From: Meandrina meandrites
Lineage: Eukaryota; Cnidaria; Anthozoa; Scleractinia; Meandrinidae
Reading direction: 5' to 3'
DNA: 64,000 bases
NCBI GenBank assembly: GCA_963693305.1
Contig: OY855910.1
Coordinates: 17,586,362-17,650,361 of the forward strand
Shown here piece after piece: positions 1 to 40,977 of this stretch. Under the pieces are notes generated by a model. The model had not been told where the DNA came from. It saw only the letters and a list, made by a program, of their open reading frames with translations, and made no database searches. The stretch's first letter is position 1; the number at the start of each line of letters is the position of its first letter. A program made the translations under genes and the position numbers.

Positions 1-333
1 ACCAGCGCGCGCCACATCCATGTTATTACCCTATGGAGCCACCTTAACCTAAAAGTAGACTGCATGCAGTCTGTTTTTCTCTCGAAATTCAGAAAGGGAA
101 TGCTGTAAACTAGGGTTTAAGACGCGAGACGGAGAGATTGTGGCGAGACAACAGCGCGCGAGGAGAAATAGACTGCGGACTCTTATGCATTTTTTGAGGA
201 TATCCGTCAGCCCAGCAACGGAGAAGCTGATTGGCCAATGTGCGCATTCAAAAGTTGCGCGCGCGCAATGGCGTTACGGATCTTATGTGTTTGCGTCAAC
301 ACGTCAACGCAGTGTATCGTTTCACGAAGTTCC

Positions 334-702
334 TTTAAATGAGCTTGAAAATTCATTCAATACAACCAAGCGGCTCTTAACGTCTTGTTATTAGTCTTGT
401 TATGGAGCAGAATTTTCTTAATGTCTTGAAGCAAAGTTTATAAAAAGCTAAGGCAGCACGCGTGCAAATAAAATCGTGAGATCCTTGACGCCATTCCGCG
501 CGCACAATTTAAATTGGTCAATCAGATAACTCCGTTGCTGGGCTGACGGGCATACCCTCAAAAATTACAAAAGAGTCCGTAGTCGGTTTTTTCTCGTCTC
601 GTCCCAAGCCCCTGCCGTCCATACCGCCTGGTGGTTCGCCCAGTTCCCGATATAAAAGCGCTCCTCCGACCCTTAGAGAAAAGACCGACTACAAGTAGTC
701 TA
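334..702 (+). repeat. 370-bp direct repeat, copy 1
   Basis: Matches 1371-1745 almost throughout with small indels. It ends in a hairpin whose arms are at about 577-597 (GTAGTCGGTTTTTTCTC) and 675-692 (its complement), with gatataaaagcgctcc between them. Confidence 0.85.
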
Positions 703-838
703 ACCTAAAAGAAAAGCCGTAATGTTGTGTGTGCGCGCGCGCTCGTGCACGCGCTAAATGACGCGAAAACTCATGCGCAGCAAGGATGCGCAATGCAATT
801 CAGTGGAATCACCTTATTACGGCTTTTCTTTTAGGTTA

Positions 839-1370
839 AGCTCAGAAGAGAAATAAATGGTCATCATGGTCATTTTCTTCTAAACGAGCACGGTGACCCC
901 CATTTTTTAATGCATAAATTTAAAAGACATCCGGTTGACTACAATATATCGCAATTTAAAGAAAAGTTAAATACTCTACTTCGAGATATTTTTATTTCAA
1001 TGCTTTAAAAAGTGCGTTTTGAAGTAGTGCTGCACGCACGCAGCAAAATCTTTAATTTCGTTCATAATCTTAATTCCAGTTTAATTAAAATGGTTTATTA
1101 TGTAAGATTAAAGTCTATTTCGTTGTACTGCTTCGATATTTTAACGCAAGAAATGATTTTTTCTAGAAATGATAGTTCCTTTTTCGGATTATGAGCGTTC
1201 CTAGTGTGAACCTCGTGGGTCATATGTTTACTATAATAGCCATCCAGGTTGCACAAAAACGAGCACGGTGACCCCCATTTTTTATTGCATTTTTGTAACG
1301 CTCATAACATAGTTATGAACTGGACCAAGTCTTAGAAAATTCTTAATACTCCTTTTTCAGTGGAATCACC
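839..1370 (+). mobile_element. Truncated TTAA-flanked nonautonomous element
   Basis: Homologous to about 29385-29909 (shared tract around aacgagcacggtgaccccca). It ends CAGTGGAATCACC followed by TTAA at 1371-1374. Its left part is inverted and displaced to about 720-830, so the copy is rearranged. Confidence 0.75.
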
Positions 1371-1745
1371 TTAAATGAGCTTGAAAATCCATCCAATACA
1401 ACCAAGCGCCTCTTAAGGTCTTGTTATTAGTCTTGTCATGGAGCGGTATTGTTTTAATGTCTTGAAGCAAAGTTTATAACGAGCTAAGGCAGCGCGCGTG
1501 CAAATAAAACAGCAGTTGATCGCGAGATCCTTGACGCCATTCTGCACGAACAATTTAAAATTGGCCAATCACCTTCTCCGTTGCTGGGCTGACGGGCATA
1601 TCCCCAAAAATTACAAGAGTCCGTAGTCGGTTTTTTCTCGTCTCGTCCCAAGCCCCTCCCGTCCATATCGCCTGGTGGTTCGCCCAGTTCCGGATATAAA
1701 AGCGCTCCTCTGACCCTTAGAGAAAAGACCGACTACAAGTAGTCT
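1371..1745 (+). repeat. 370-bp direct repeat, copy 2
   Basis: Second copy of the unit at 334-702, carrying the same terminal hairpin (arms about 1621-1640 and 1720-1739) and the same TATAAAA-containing loop. Confidence 0.85.
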
Positions 1746-4700
1746 AAACACGATAGAACTCGTTTTGCGGCGCAGAAGGAAGTGAAAACGCTCACGTCAT
1801 AGACAACTTTCTTATTCGTTTTTTTTTTAAAAAACAGCTAAAAGTTGATTCAAACGGAAGTGATCACTTTACATCCGGTGATGCGCGCGCTTATCTGTTC
1901 ATTCACATTCTCGTCCCCATAGCCCTTTTTGCTTCCCTTAGCCGGCAGGGCCTTGGCACGAGAAACGAAGGGCTCTGGGGACATGGGATTTTTGAATTAA
2001 TTCGAATTGTTTTTTTTTTGATTGGCCGTTTGAAACAAAGAAATCTTGAGCTGAAGTAAAAGACGCCATGACTCTCTTAGTTTGCCGACTATAGTTTTCT
2101 TCTATGAAAAAAAAACACAACAAACAAAACAACATCGCAAGGACATGTAGCATTTATTCGCATCTGAATGCAATAACATTTGCTTTACAAAATGAAGTTA
2201 AAAGGACTTTCTAATAGAAGAAAGGAATCTCGTTCAGTGTTTGGAGGACGGAACACGTGCTAGAACAATTTTGTCTTCTCAAAAGCTGATGACACCTTCA
2301 ACGGCAATAACCAAGGAAATTGAGCAAGTATATAGGAACAGCGAACCATTAAGATCAATATTTAAAAGTAAGTTACCTCCTAGAAAACTTGACCCAATCC
2401 TTCAAGCTCGTTGGTAATCCGTCTCAACTTGGCTTGTTTTACTTTTGGTGCTTGCTACCTTCGTCAACCATTATTTTCTACTCGAAGGCAATTTTGAACA
2501 CCTCAAAAAAAACAATATATCCTGCCATTGTTGTTGTAAGCCATCACGCTTTTCCGAGATATTACTGACCACCCAATCACGTAATTTCGTTTTCGCGAAA
2601 TTTGATGTAACAAGGTATTATAATTATTTTGGTGATTAATGTTGAGTATGAATCAGGGAAAATTTGTCCCTGGTGGGAGGGTCACCCTCCATGCCGAGCC
2701 AACCATAGCGGGACAGCTTTTTAAATAGCAGCGAACCGTTTGTATGCGAAATCGCAAAGTTGGCTCGGACAGCAGGGGGAGGATCATTCGCTTTGAAGGA
2801 AGGATGACCCTGAATGGCGGGCCAACTTTTTTCCATGTGAACACTTTGGCTCTTTTGACTCGCCTACCAGCGCATGCGTGAAACTGGAAGGGCTAATATT
2901 TGGGTCAACTGGCAAAATGATGGCTCGGGGAGGAGGCCCTCACTGGATATAATGGAGCCAAACTAATTGCACAGATCATACGTCAGAAGACTGTCAGAAG
3001 CACATTGCGCTTGGTTACCAGCTGCTGTTTGGGTAAATGAGCCCGTGCTCCTCCCTCAGTTGTGAGGAACAAAGACAGGATGGAAATCAAACCAAATAGT
3101 ATATCTGTGCTCCTAACAAAGTCTTCTAGGCGGTTAATCTCTATAACTTGCTTGATCTAAGTAGAGCGATAACAAAGTGGAGTTTGATTTTCCGGCAAAT
3201 TTGTAATATAAATAAATTATCATAAAATATTGTAGCTGACTTCTTACCAACACTATAACTGTTTTCATTATAGTCAGCTGATACAGGGTAAAATCTACCG
3301 GTTTTTATGACTTTTTCTTGATAATATTTCTCAACTACATCAACAAGTACAACTATTTACTGAACTGACTATGTGGGCAACAAAACAAGCAGCTCTATTT
3401 AAGCTTTTAATATATACTTAAACCTAGAGGAGGTTCTCAGTGACTTCCACATTCAAAACAAAAGTACATGCAAAAAAAAAAGGAATCCGGCGATCAAAAA
3501 GGAGCAACAAAACAAACAAGACCACCCGCTCTGTTCTGAAATAAGGTATAGATTTCTGTTTTCTATTTAACAGGGTGTAAATGCTGTTTTTTTTTTTTTT
3601 GTTCCAAGGAAGGTTAAAGTTTATATTCAAACAAACCGTAGAAAAATAGTTATAAGAAGACCCTGAAGGACTTACTTTTAGAATGACCTGCAGGTCGACA
3701 GGCTGTGGACTAATGTACATAATAATGCAACAAGCACTGACGAGGATAATAATGATGACGAAAGGAGTAACTGTGTTTGATAAAGCAATTCTGGGTTTTA
3801 CTGTATTACGTGGGCCTGAGACAAGGTGTAAACTTTACTTTAAGGCCATATAATAATGGGTGTGGAAAATCACATATTTTGACCTGATACAGAAGGCAAT
3901 TCAAAAGTGTTGTGCCACAATTCTTAACCAAAAAAAACAAACAACCACTGCGAATAGGAAAGCACACTTTATAAAAGCCAATCACATTTATAGGTTTGAA
4001 CGTCACTTGAAAACCTCTCCCAGGCATCTAATGTATTATTTGTCTTTAATATTATGCTATTTACAAATCTTTAAATCAGCATTATATTTTTTGTTTCAGC
4101 TAATCTATCTTGATATAAAGAAGGTTTTCTATATGGTAATTCAGAACAGCCTCTTTTCAAACCTGAAAGACAAGGCGATACAGAGGATACTTAACAAAAG
4201 GTTGGCTAATATGGCTCATAAATTGTTCAATAAAGAAAAAAAAATGAGTATAATTATAGAACTTTCAACTAAGTAAATTATCACACCAGAATTAACCAAA
4301 GCTGCATCCATATGAGCAAATTTTATGTGACGATTTTTCAGTGACAAAATAATATATTTGCTTGTGTACATAATGCGATAAATGTTATGTTAAAAACTTG
4401 TCTCCATATGCACCAGAAATGACTCTGAACAGTGGAGACATCTTGGTTGCTTGGTTGCCTGGAAACCACTGTCAACTTCTGAATATATGACAAAATTTCT
4501 GTGTCGAGTCATGCACACGAGCAGACTTTCACATAATGGCAATTCTTATTTGCCACAAAGATACTGGCATGCCATTTTTTCAGCAAATGCATTTGTCACA
4601 TAAAATTCGGGCAAACTTTCTCATGTACACGAGCAAATAAAAATGGTCACGGAAAAGTTATCACATAAAATTTAAACTCTCCTAGACCAGTTATTCCTTG

Positions 4701-5560
4701 GCACATATTATGGCATATAAGTTTTGCTATATAAGAGACAACAGTTTAAAAAATATTTAACTGTATACATTGGTAAGTCATTCAAATACAAGCTATCAAG
4801 CTTTGCATGTATGCAGATCTACAACAACAACAACGTCATTTTACCCCTAAATCGTTTTTACAAAAGAAAAATTAGTAATAAGTATAATTAAAGTATAAAT
4901 AGATAATTAGGGGTTTGGCTGCCTGAAATAACAAGAAAGTTAAAAAGGGCAGGCAGCCAGTGTTACAATTATGTTAACACAAGTTTAGGTCGGTAAACCC
5001 ACAAACAACACGGAACATATCAGTGAGCAAAAATCAATAACATACTAAAATATTGAAAATATATACTGTAGATAGGAGGAATGTAAAACAAGAGAAAACA
5101 TATTAAGATGGTTTCTGCTGAACAATCAAGCAATAAAGGCAAAAATAAAGATACCAAAAATCTCATAGCATGTTAACAGTTTGAATACAGTTAAGAAGAA
5201 CTTAAAGAAACTTTAGCCCTAAAGCTGACCCCGCACAAGAAAAATGAATTTATCCATATTTTGGTTACAACAGACGTTTTGCATCAGTTCAAAACAAAAA
5301 ACATCCAAGCTTCTTTAGTATGCTTTAGAATTTAACTGTGGGGTTACTTGTATAAATGAATTACAGCAAGATGCTTCAAATAGTATACAAAATGTAACCG
5401 TTCTTTGAATAGATTTTTTGTAAATTATTTTTGCACCCATTGCTAAAACTTTCCAGCGGAAACCATCTTAATTACCATAATTAATAATTTGCACCTGATA
5501 TCATTAAACAAGGGATGAATCAGTTCAATATTACTGTATTTGACAAGAGTTTATATATTC

Positions 5561-32649
<27,089 letters not shown>

Positions 32650-33280
32650 AGTGTTGTTATTAAGCCACTGAACGTTTTCACCCTTGAATGTAAATGAAAC
32701 AAGGGGATGAATGTCAGCTGCAGTCTAACGAAAGTCGGATTTTATGTGGCATTGAACAAAACAGTTGTCATTCAAAATGGCAGGGATTTGAAGCACGTGC
32801 GTCAAAATATCCCCAGGGGAGAGGACTCAGTATTTCCGGTCTATTGTTTCCATGGCACGAAAACTAAAATTCCAACCATTTTTCTTAAAATAAATAAATA
32901 AACAAAATAAATAGTCAAATGTATGCTACAGCTGTTATGATGAAGCCAAATAAATGCTTAAACATATTTTAATTTGAAATGTAATCGATTTGAGGAAGCC
33001 TTTAAGAAGGCTTCTTGATTCATTACCATTCTCTCGCAAGTGTAGTTTGGTGAAATAACCATGTACAGTTTATGTACAGTATATTTTATTTTGGCACCCC
33101 CAATTCCATTTTTTTAATTCCTTTAATTGTATTCTTTTGGGAAAATATATTTATCAAAACAGTGGCGGTACGGTAATCAGCTGTCGACCAGTAAAAATAC
33201 AATTTAAACATTTTTTTATAAGAATATTGTTTTTCACTTTGCATTGCGCGCCTGTTGTTGTTTTCGAGCCTGGAGGCCCA

Positions 33281-33368
33281 TAGTCTCCTTCGCAGCCGTT
33301 TTTAGTGTCGTCACGCAATGGGGAGGAGCGTTGCGTGACGACACTAAAAACGGCTGCGAGGGAGACTA
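33281..33368. mobile_element. 88-bp hairpin element
   Basis: tagtctcc...cgcagccgtttttagtgtcg is followed after a short gggagga-type loop by its complement, ending ggagacta. It is nearly perfect apart from the loop and a few bases in the outer arms. Confidence 0.85.
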
Positions 33369-33538
33369 GGAGGCCCACGCTTCTTTCAAAAACAGCGATC
33401 GTTCGAATATGACAAACTGAAGAGAAGCGATAAGACTTCTTTCTAGCATTCACATCGCGATGCAAACAGATTTTACTCCTCGGTCGCTTTCACTGGCGTT
33501 TTTGGGGGCCCCAAAAATGGCGGATTGACTAAGGTGAG

Positions 33539-34041
33539 AAATCTGTTTTCATCGCGATGTGAATGCTAGAAACAAGTTTTTAATATCGCTTCTAATAGCT
33601 TCTCTTCAGTTTGCTACCTTCGAACGCTGTTTTTGAGAGAAGCGTTATCGTGTTACGATAGTTTTTATGGGCCTCCGCTCTTGTAAACAAAGACTCTTTT
33701 TAAAAGTCAAGTTCTTCACGGGTCACACAAAACCTTTGGGTTACGGATCACGAAGAATTATTTACTAAATTAACGTTGCACGGAAATTAAATCTGTTTTC
33801 ATCGCGATGTGAATGCTAGAAACAAGTCTTTAATATCGCTTCTAATAGCTTCTCTTCAGTTTGCTACCTTCGAACGCTGTTTTTGAGAGAAGCGTTATCG
33901 TGTTACGATAGTTTTCATTGGCCTCCGCGCTTGTAAACAAAGAATCTTTTAAAAAGTCAAGTTCTTCACGGGTCACACAAAACCTTTGGGTTACGGATCA
34001 CGAAGAATTATTTACTAAATTAACGTTGCACGGAAAATAAA
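33539..34041 (+). repeat. Tandem duplication, two 250-bp units
   Basis: Unit 1 (33539-33788) and unit 2 (33789-34041) differ at only a few positions. A third, inverted partial copy at about 33380-33478 faces them (tctagcattcacatcgcgat), making a foldback arrangement. Confidence 0.9.
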
Positions 34042-35700
34042 TTCAGGTAGTCATTTGGCTAGTGCAGGTTTTTATCTTTTTATTCGCCATTTTTGCCTTT
34101 TAGAGAAAGGACAAATTTTAAATGGTTTAGTTAAAAATATACAATTGTATCGTATTTACAAGTTTTCAACACACAAAATTATATCCTTTTCAAAATCACA
34201 GCCTCGGGTTTATTTTTTTAAGCAGTAGTTTAAAAAAACTTTGTAAATTTCAGCATCGATATTCTTATAAAATATATTCTTGAAAGGATTCCAACAAAAC
34301 CATGACAAAAACACTAAAATACCATGCTCGGTTGTTTGGCCTAAGAATTTGTCCACAGGACGAGAATCGAAACATTTTTTGTGTTCCAAGAAGGAAAAAG
34401 CCTCTACGCGTAACTGGCGAACATTATTCAAGGTAAAGTCAAAGGTCTCTCTCAACCAGTGTATGTAAAGTCTATAAACAGCTTTGGCGGTGAAATGGCC
34501 GCCAAATTCCAATCTCGCTCGCCAGCTCAAAAGATTTATTAAACAGTAAATATTCTTCCCAAATTAATTTAACTCGGAACCAGTTTTCAGTAGTTTTTCT
34601 TTTGCTTTAAGCTCCCGAAACATTTTTTCGAGGGAAGTACCATTCCACCTTCAATCATACAGCGAGGAACATAGATGCTACGTGATATTTGAATAAAAGA
34701 TAAACCATTTTGCCAGAACATCATAGAAAAAAAAAACACTATCATGAGGACAGATCAGTGAAGGGATTTGTTAAGGGAAATTTTTGTTTGTTTAGGCGGC
34801 GTGACATACACGGCCTTTTCCGCGCCGGTGTTTTGCGTTGACGCTTCTGAGAATTGTCCGACTTATTCCACTGGATTTTGCATCCAGCCATAGTTTATAA
34901 ATTCATGTTTCCAAAAAATTACTGACAAATTGCCCCAAAACGGCTGTGACAAAATCCTGCCCGGCGTTAAAAATCGACTCGTGCGTTAAAAAGTTACTTT
35001 CAAACCCCATGTATGACAAGAACATCTTTTTTCTGACGTTTAGTGCATGAAAAATTATTCAAAACTCATAAAATAAAGAACACGCGCGAGCGATGAACAA
35101 AGGCCGCGGCAACCACTACAAAATAAATAGCTTCTATTTGCAGGCTGAAAAACGTCTGGTGAGTAGCCAAGTTTATGCCTGATATTTTGCTACTACAAGC
35201 CAACATATCTCTGTAAACATGGTAAAACCATCGAAAACTATAGGCAATAGCGATTTTCGCTTTGAGATTTAGAAAAAAAAAAACTCACTGTTGATCCGCT
35301 CCGTTTGCAAACTGCATTCGCGCTATAAACGTCCAAACCTTCCTGTTGTGTCATTTTCTCGGTTGCTTTCTGCCTGTTCCTTTTATCTTTCTCGTATTGA
35401 ATTTTCGGCTGTGCTTCGTATAAAGATTATTTCGTGCCGAAAATATGAAAAAGGGCGTTTTCATATGACGCCATGGCGGCAAACGGGGTGTTCCAAAAAC
35501 AATGATTTTTGTCATTAGAAAACGAACTATTGTCTCATAAACAATATTATTCCATTGAAAATGCTGTATAATTCCAGGAAATGACATGAATAATAGCAAA
35601 TATCTGCACATCATGACGAGATCTGAAGTTAAACCCAACACTAAACAAACTGCCAAAACAATCACGACTTAAAAAATACAATTATTCGCTTCAATAAATA

Positions 35701-35977
35701 CACCTTATTTGATGGTTTAGCATATAATACGCGCGGATATTTTGCGAGTTGCGTAGTATTTTAACACGAGAAATGAGCAAAATGTCCGGTCGTATTATAT
35801 GTTAAACTATCGAATAAGGGATTTATTATTCCACTAAAAAATAAAGTTTAGTTCGGCCATTTTGTCGCTCCTCTTTCAGTCCGTATTTTTGCCCCGTTCT
35901 ACAGTGTAATAACGTGGAATATTTTGTGCGTTCTTTTGCCCTAATATGGTAAAATGGCGCAATAGTGGAATAATAAA
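35701..35977. mobile_element. Composite of two foldbacks, copy 1
   Basis: The first hairpin (caccttatttgatggttta to taaactatcgaataaggg, 35701-35820) abuts a second with ends tttattattccacta and tagtggaataataaa. The same composite occurs at 47429-47729. Confidence 0.8.
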
Positions 35978-36039
35978 AGAACAGTATTTTCACCGCTTTC
36001 GTTCTGGGCGTGAAAGCCTGACTGAGTAATCACATTATC

Positions 36040-38470
36040 AAACGCTACAAATTAATGACAAAACGATAAAAGAACGTGTCAGAATCTACCACAACAATGC
36101 AACTATAATCCACTTCAAAATTTTTAAAGCTATGTGAAAATAATTTCGTTGCGGTATAATTTTTACACACTGTATGGTCACAAAAATGATGATAAGTATT
36201 AACACTAATATTGCATGAACTTACCTTCACCTCTAAACGACCGGAGCAGAGTGAGCAAAATTATTCCTTTTGAGTACCTTAGTGTTACGTATGCGTTAAT
36301 TGCAGTCAATTATTATAACTATTGTTTTTCAATTACGACAATTAACCATCTAAGCAACCGGCTCAACATTCAATTATCCCTATGGTATTAATTATAATGA
36401 GACTGAACCGCCAAACGACCAATCTTTATAATTTCAAAATGCACAATTTGCCTTTCTCAAAAACTGGTAAAATGAGGGAAAAAATGACGTGAAGGCACGG
36501 ATAAAAAAAATAGTTAAATTACGCCGTCTCGTTGACTTTTCACTTTTTACGATATCCTCCATATTTCGTGGCATGCATGGAACGACTTGGAACGTTACGT
36601 ACTTTAATTTTTCATTTTAAACCATGGCCAGATGGCTAAAAAGATAAATAAAATCCTGAACTTTCGGCTGCCTTGCTACAGGTTTTGAAAGCATTGTCAA
36701 AATCAATGTGATGCTCATGGACCACATATGACCATTTATTTTCTTATTCGTGCTTTGAGCACAATTTGCTCCTGCACATTTTTATTTTAAGTTCTGTTCA
36801 CTGTTCTTTGTCGTCTCCAAAAATTTTGTTTGCTCTAACGGAGCCCGAATCGTTCCGTAGCCAGCGAGTTGCCCCGGAATCGGAATTTTCCCTTTCGTTT
36901 TCGGAAAGTGCTTTCCCAATTAGACCGAAAACGTGTCATTATCTAAGTGTTAACACAATCTTACCTTTACCTTGCAATTTTATTAACCAGAGCGAAGTGA
37001 GCAAAATAACAAATGATTGATTGCTGTTTTATTTCCTGCTTTCTTGCGATGCAGTTAGGGAAGGAAGGCTAGGAAGGGCATAAAGGCGAAAGAGCCAGTG
37101 AATAAAAAATGCTGTAAAAGCAAAGTACAATGAGAAAAAGGAATGCTGGATTGCCCTGGTAACGTTATCCGATTTATTGGCTGTTGCAGTGTACCAAACT
37201 TTCAATGTCCCGCGAATACTGTGATTCGTAATTCTTGAGCCTTGAGCATTGAAAAATCCCCTTAACTTCTGCTTTCCAATATGTCATTTTTTCCCTAGTC
37301 GTGAATTAAACGATCAACTTGTCTTACCAAAATGATTCCATGGACAGAAAGTACCAGGAAATCTATACAAGGGAATCTATCGTGGGGAATAGTGCTAACT
37401 CGACAAAAAACAACTATGCAGATGATACAACACGGTCCCAGGTAAATCAAATGTCACAGGATACTAAAAAAGATAAACGCATTTTTTTTCGAATGTTGGA
37501 TCTTGCTTCGCATTATTAAACGCTACAAATAACAAAACAATCAAACGAACGTGTCAGAATCTACCACAACAATGCAACTAGTATCCACTTCAAAATTTTT
37601 AAAGCTATGTGAAAATAGTTTTGTTGCGGTATAATTTTCCCACACTGTTTGATCACAAAAAATGGCTACAGGTATTAACACTCATATTGCACGAACTTAC
37701 CTTCACCTCTCTAAATGACTGCAGCACAGTGAGCAAAATAAAAAAACAACTATTGTTGCTTTTGAGTGCCTTAGTGTCAAATATGTGTTAATTGCAGTCA
37801 ATTATGTAATTATTGTTTTTTAATTACGACAATTAACCATCTAAGCAACCGGCTTAACATTCAATTATTCCTATGGTACTGAACCGCCACACGACCAATC
37901 ATTACAGCTTCAAAATGCACAATTTGCCTTGCTCAAATGAAATGGCAAAATGAAAAAATGACAAGAAGGCACGAATAATTCAATAATGCCGTCTTGTTGA
38001 CTCTTCACTTTTTACGATATCCTCCATATTTTGTGGCATTAATGGAACGACTTGGAACGTTACGAATTTTTTTGGATCAAAATGTTCGCTGGCTAAAAAG
38101 GTGAATAAAATCCTGAACTTTCGGCTGCCTTGCTAGAGTTTTTGAAAGCATTGTTAAAATCAATGTGATGCTCATGGATGGGACCACATGATCTTGCTTC
38201 GCATTGTCAAACGCTACAAATGACAAAACAATCGAACGAACCTGTCAGAAATCTTCCACAACAGCATAACGATAATCCACTTCAAAATTTTTAAAGCTAT
38301 GTGAAAATAGTTTGGTGCGATATAAGTTTTACATAATATTGCATGAACTTACCTTCACCTCTAAACGACCGAAGCAGAGTGAGCAAAGTAAAAAAATAGC
38401 GATTATTGCTTTTGAGTGCCTTTATGGGTGTCAAGTATGTGTCAATTGCAGTCAATTATGATAATTAGCC
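36040..38470. repeat. Three diverged copies of a 0.7-kb unit
   Basis: Copies start near 36041, 37519 and 38205 (shared aacgctacaaat...gacaaaac and atgtgaaaata tracts). The last two are in tandem with a 691-bp period (tcttgcttcgcatt at 37501 and 38192). The third is truncated near 38470. Confidence 0.75.
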
Positions 38471-38614
38471 TTTTAATTGACACATTTGCCGACCTGAGAT
38501 GTCCCAAACCGCCTATGACGAGCATGGGCATTTGCTCCACTTCGACGTTATCGCCTTTTACTAAAAAAGGTATCACTCATGCTCAAGTTGTGCAAGTTTT
38601 GTTAGTCCAGTTTT

Positions 38615-38669
38615 GGCCCTTTCTCTGTCACCCAAGAGCATAGCGTTGCGTGACAGAGAGAGGGCCATC
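38615..38669. repeat. Short hairpin
   Basis: ggccctttctctgtcacc and its near-complement ggtgacagagagagggcc-type arm flank a loop around 38640. Confidence 0.6.
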
Positions 38670-39615
38670 CTCGGGTACCCAGGGGCAGTTAGTCCGGGCC
38701 AAATGAAGTAAACCGGGTAGAAATCGTATCGACGAAAGTTTTCAAGAAGGGCGGAAAGAACCCCTGGGAAACGAGTCTCTTTCCTGAGTTCCTTCCTGAG
38801 TGAGTCAGAAAAATCGCCCAATCGGCGATCAGTAACTTCAGAGTCACTTTCGTGTGTTCTTACACGGTGGTTGTTGTTTCGGCCATACTTCTATTCTAAT
38901 TTTACACCCGAGAACCGAAAAAAGTCAGGAAATCATTTCGGAAGTAGAAAAGAAAGGTATTTCATCTTTTTTAATCAACAGTTTCTCTTTGTACAAATAC
39001 AAAATTACAATACTCATTATTAATAAAGTTTACAATTTTTGGATTACAAACAGCTAACAAATTATTTTTCCATAAGTTAAAGGGAAACGCGTGGCACATA
39101 ACACGCACGCACATTCAGTGACACACAACACAGTAGGCACTTATTTACAAGAAATAAGTAAATTCTAAACAAAAAATCTACAAAGGTCTTGTCAGAATTG
39201 CATCCCACCTTTTTCTGAAAATTTCATACCTGCCATTTTGTTTCGCTACACCCCGATTTCTCGGTTTCTAACTTAATTTTAACTTTGTTCAGAAACGTAG
39301 TAACATGAGGGTACAAGCTTTTCTACATTCCCAAATGCATAATTTCCCGCGTATTATAAGGTAATTCATTATATCAGTCCTGTTTGGAAACACGAGTATA
39401 ATTTCCTTTGAAGTTATGCCTATTATTTTTAGTTATTAACACGATCAAACTCCTCAGAATTACATTTCTTCCAGAAAGTTTGCGGAGGGAAAATATTTCA
39501 TGATCCACGGTGAAATTTACGTATGGACATATCATAGGTATCGTAAAAAGTGACTTGTTTACCTGTGTGATGCATTGGCGGCCGTTCGCCATACTCGCCT
39601 GGACCGTGCAGTTAA

Positions 39616-39940
39616 GTGGCTGACGACAGTTTCCAGCACTATTCAAGCCTTAGATTTTGATCAGTGGTTAAAACCACAGTTTAACAGTTGATGCTACAGT
39701 CATGTTGTCAAACAAATGCCAAATGAGTGGTTAACACGTTTTTATCATTTTTATGACACAATAGGTTACCATAGCAACAGTATAACCTTCTAAAACACCC
39801 TTAATTTAGCTTTAATTGTTAAATAACTCAAAAACAAGTTCAGTGACCCCTATTTTTCATTATTAAATTTTGATCAGCAATACAAGATGCAACTTTTGGC
39901 AAAGTTTAAAACATTTCTGCAAATGGGGTTCAGAGCCACC
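39616..39940. mobile_element. TTAA-flanked element, GTGGCT ends
   Basis: Bounded by TTAA at 39612-39615 and 39941-39944, with ends gtggctgacgacag and cagagccacc. It shares the inner tract with 41676-41992 (aactcaaaaacaag, gtgaccccta). Confidence 0.7.
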
Positions 39941-40801
39941 TTAACTTTTCGTGGCTTTAAGGTGGCTTTGAATCCCATGTGCAGATATTTTTAAAATTTT
40001 GCCAAAAGTTGCTACTTATCCTGTTGATTTTCTTTTTGATTTTCTTGTTTTTGAGGTATACAGCCTTAAGCTTTAAAAACCTGCAGAATTGCTGGGTGCC
40101 AAAAAGCTAGCGCTTATGGTCCTAATGCATTTATTTTTCTAGGGTTTTTAAACCCGTGTCACACAAAAAATATTTCTTACATTGTTCTTAAACTTCTGGG
40201 GACAGTTTAATAAATGTAATCGTGCAATGCTCTTTTAATATTTAGAGTTGATATTTTTGTAGCTTGATCAGAAACTGAAGCGCTTATACTAATGAGGAAA
40301 CTGAACAGAGATTCGCCTGCTGGTTGGTTTTAGATCGAAAGATTGAAGAAGCCTTTATCAACATTGCGACTCTCATCTATTGAAAACGCGCGAAATGTAA
40401 AAGACTTTAAATTTAAAATGTAAAATTCGAAACACTTGCCATAGACGATCAGATAAGTATTTTCAATAGTTTTAATGAGTACGCTTTTGTTTAGCAAATT
40501 CGTATTTTAATTTATTATATTTTACAATTTTTCCAGATGTTCGTGGCTTATACGTACGCATATTAATACAATATCGCCGCACGAAACAAACTCATGACAA
40601 AGAAACAGGCGGTATTTTTCTGTTCACGTCCGTTCTCTCTCTATTTGGGTTTGGACATTTTTCTCTCTTAAGATTTCGATTCTAACATTCCGTGTTTTCC
40701 TTTTTTTAATGCCATCCAGAAAAGCCGGGCAGATTTACTGAGAATCGATCCTGGATCTCCTTGTTTTATACACTTGAGGATATTGACCATTAGTATACAC
40801 T

Positions 40802-40977
40802 GTATACCACACAAGTGAATAGTGCTTTCCGTGCGCGCTGATTGGTTAACTCGGAGGTGATTAGCAAAGTACTATTCACCTCCGAGCAACCGAAGAGCAA
40901 CAAAATGGCTTCGCGCGTCGCTTAGGGTACCGAAAGAAATGTTTTGGTCCGCTAGTTATTCAACTTGTGTGGTATAT
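40802..40977. mobile_element. Foldback element just upstream of sulfotransferase 1
   Basis: The ends gtataccacacaagtgaat and caacttgtgtggtatata flank it. It ends 70 bp before the ATG at 41048, and the intervening leader also contains inverted tattcacctcc/gtgaata sequence. Confidence 0.75.

Larger units (their letters stand above)
1..5560. other. Intergenic, repeat-rich region
   Basis: The first 1.75 kb is made of rearranged repeats: foldback arms at 171-239 and 514-584, a 370-bp direct duplication, and a broken TTAA-flanked element. From 1750 to 5560 the sequence is AT-rich. I see no gene I can name there, and the ORFs present have no recognisable domain. Part of 4300-5560 may be IMPDH 3' untranslated sequence. 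Confidence 0.5.

Noticed and set aside
3860..4276. 138-codon plus-strand ORF
   Set aside because: AT-rich and rich in Lys, Ile and Leu, with no domain; chance open frame is the simplest reading.
34210..34530. 106-codon minus-strand ORF
   Set aside because: The composition looks protein-like, but there is no known domain, no neighbouring exon and no repeat copy to support it.
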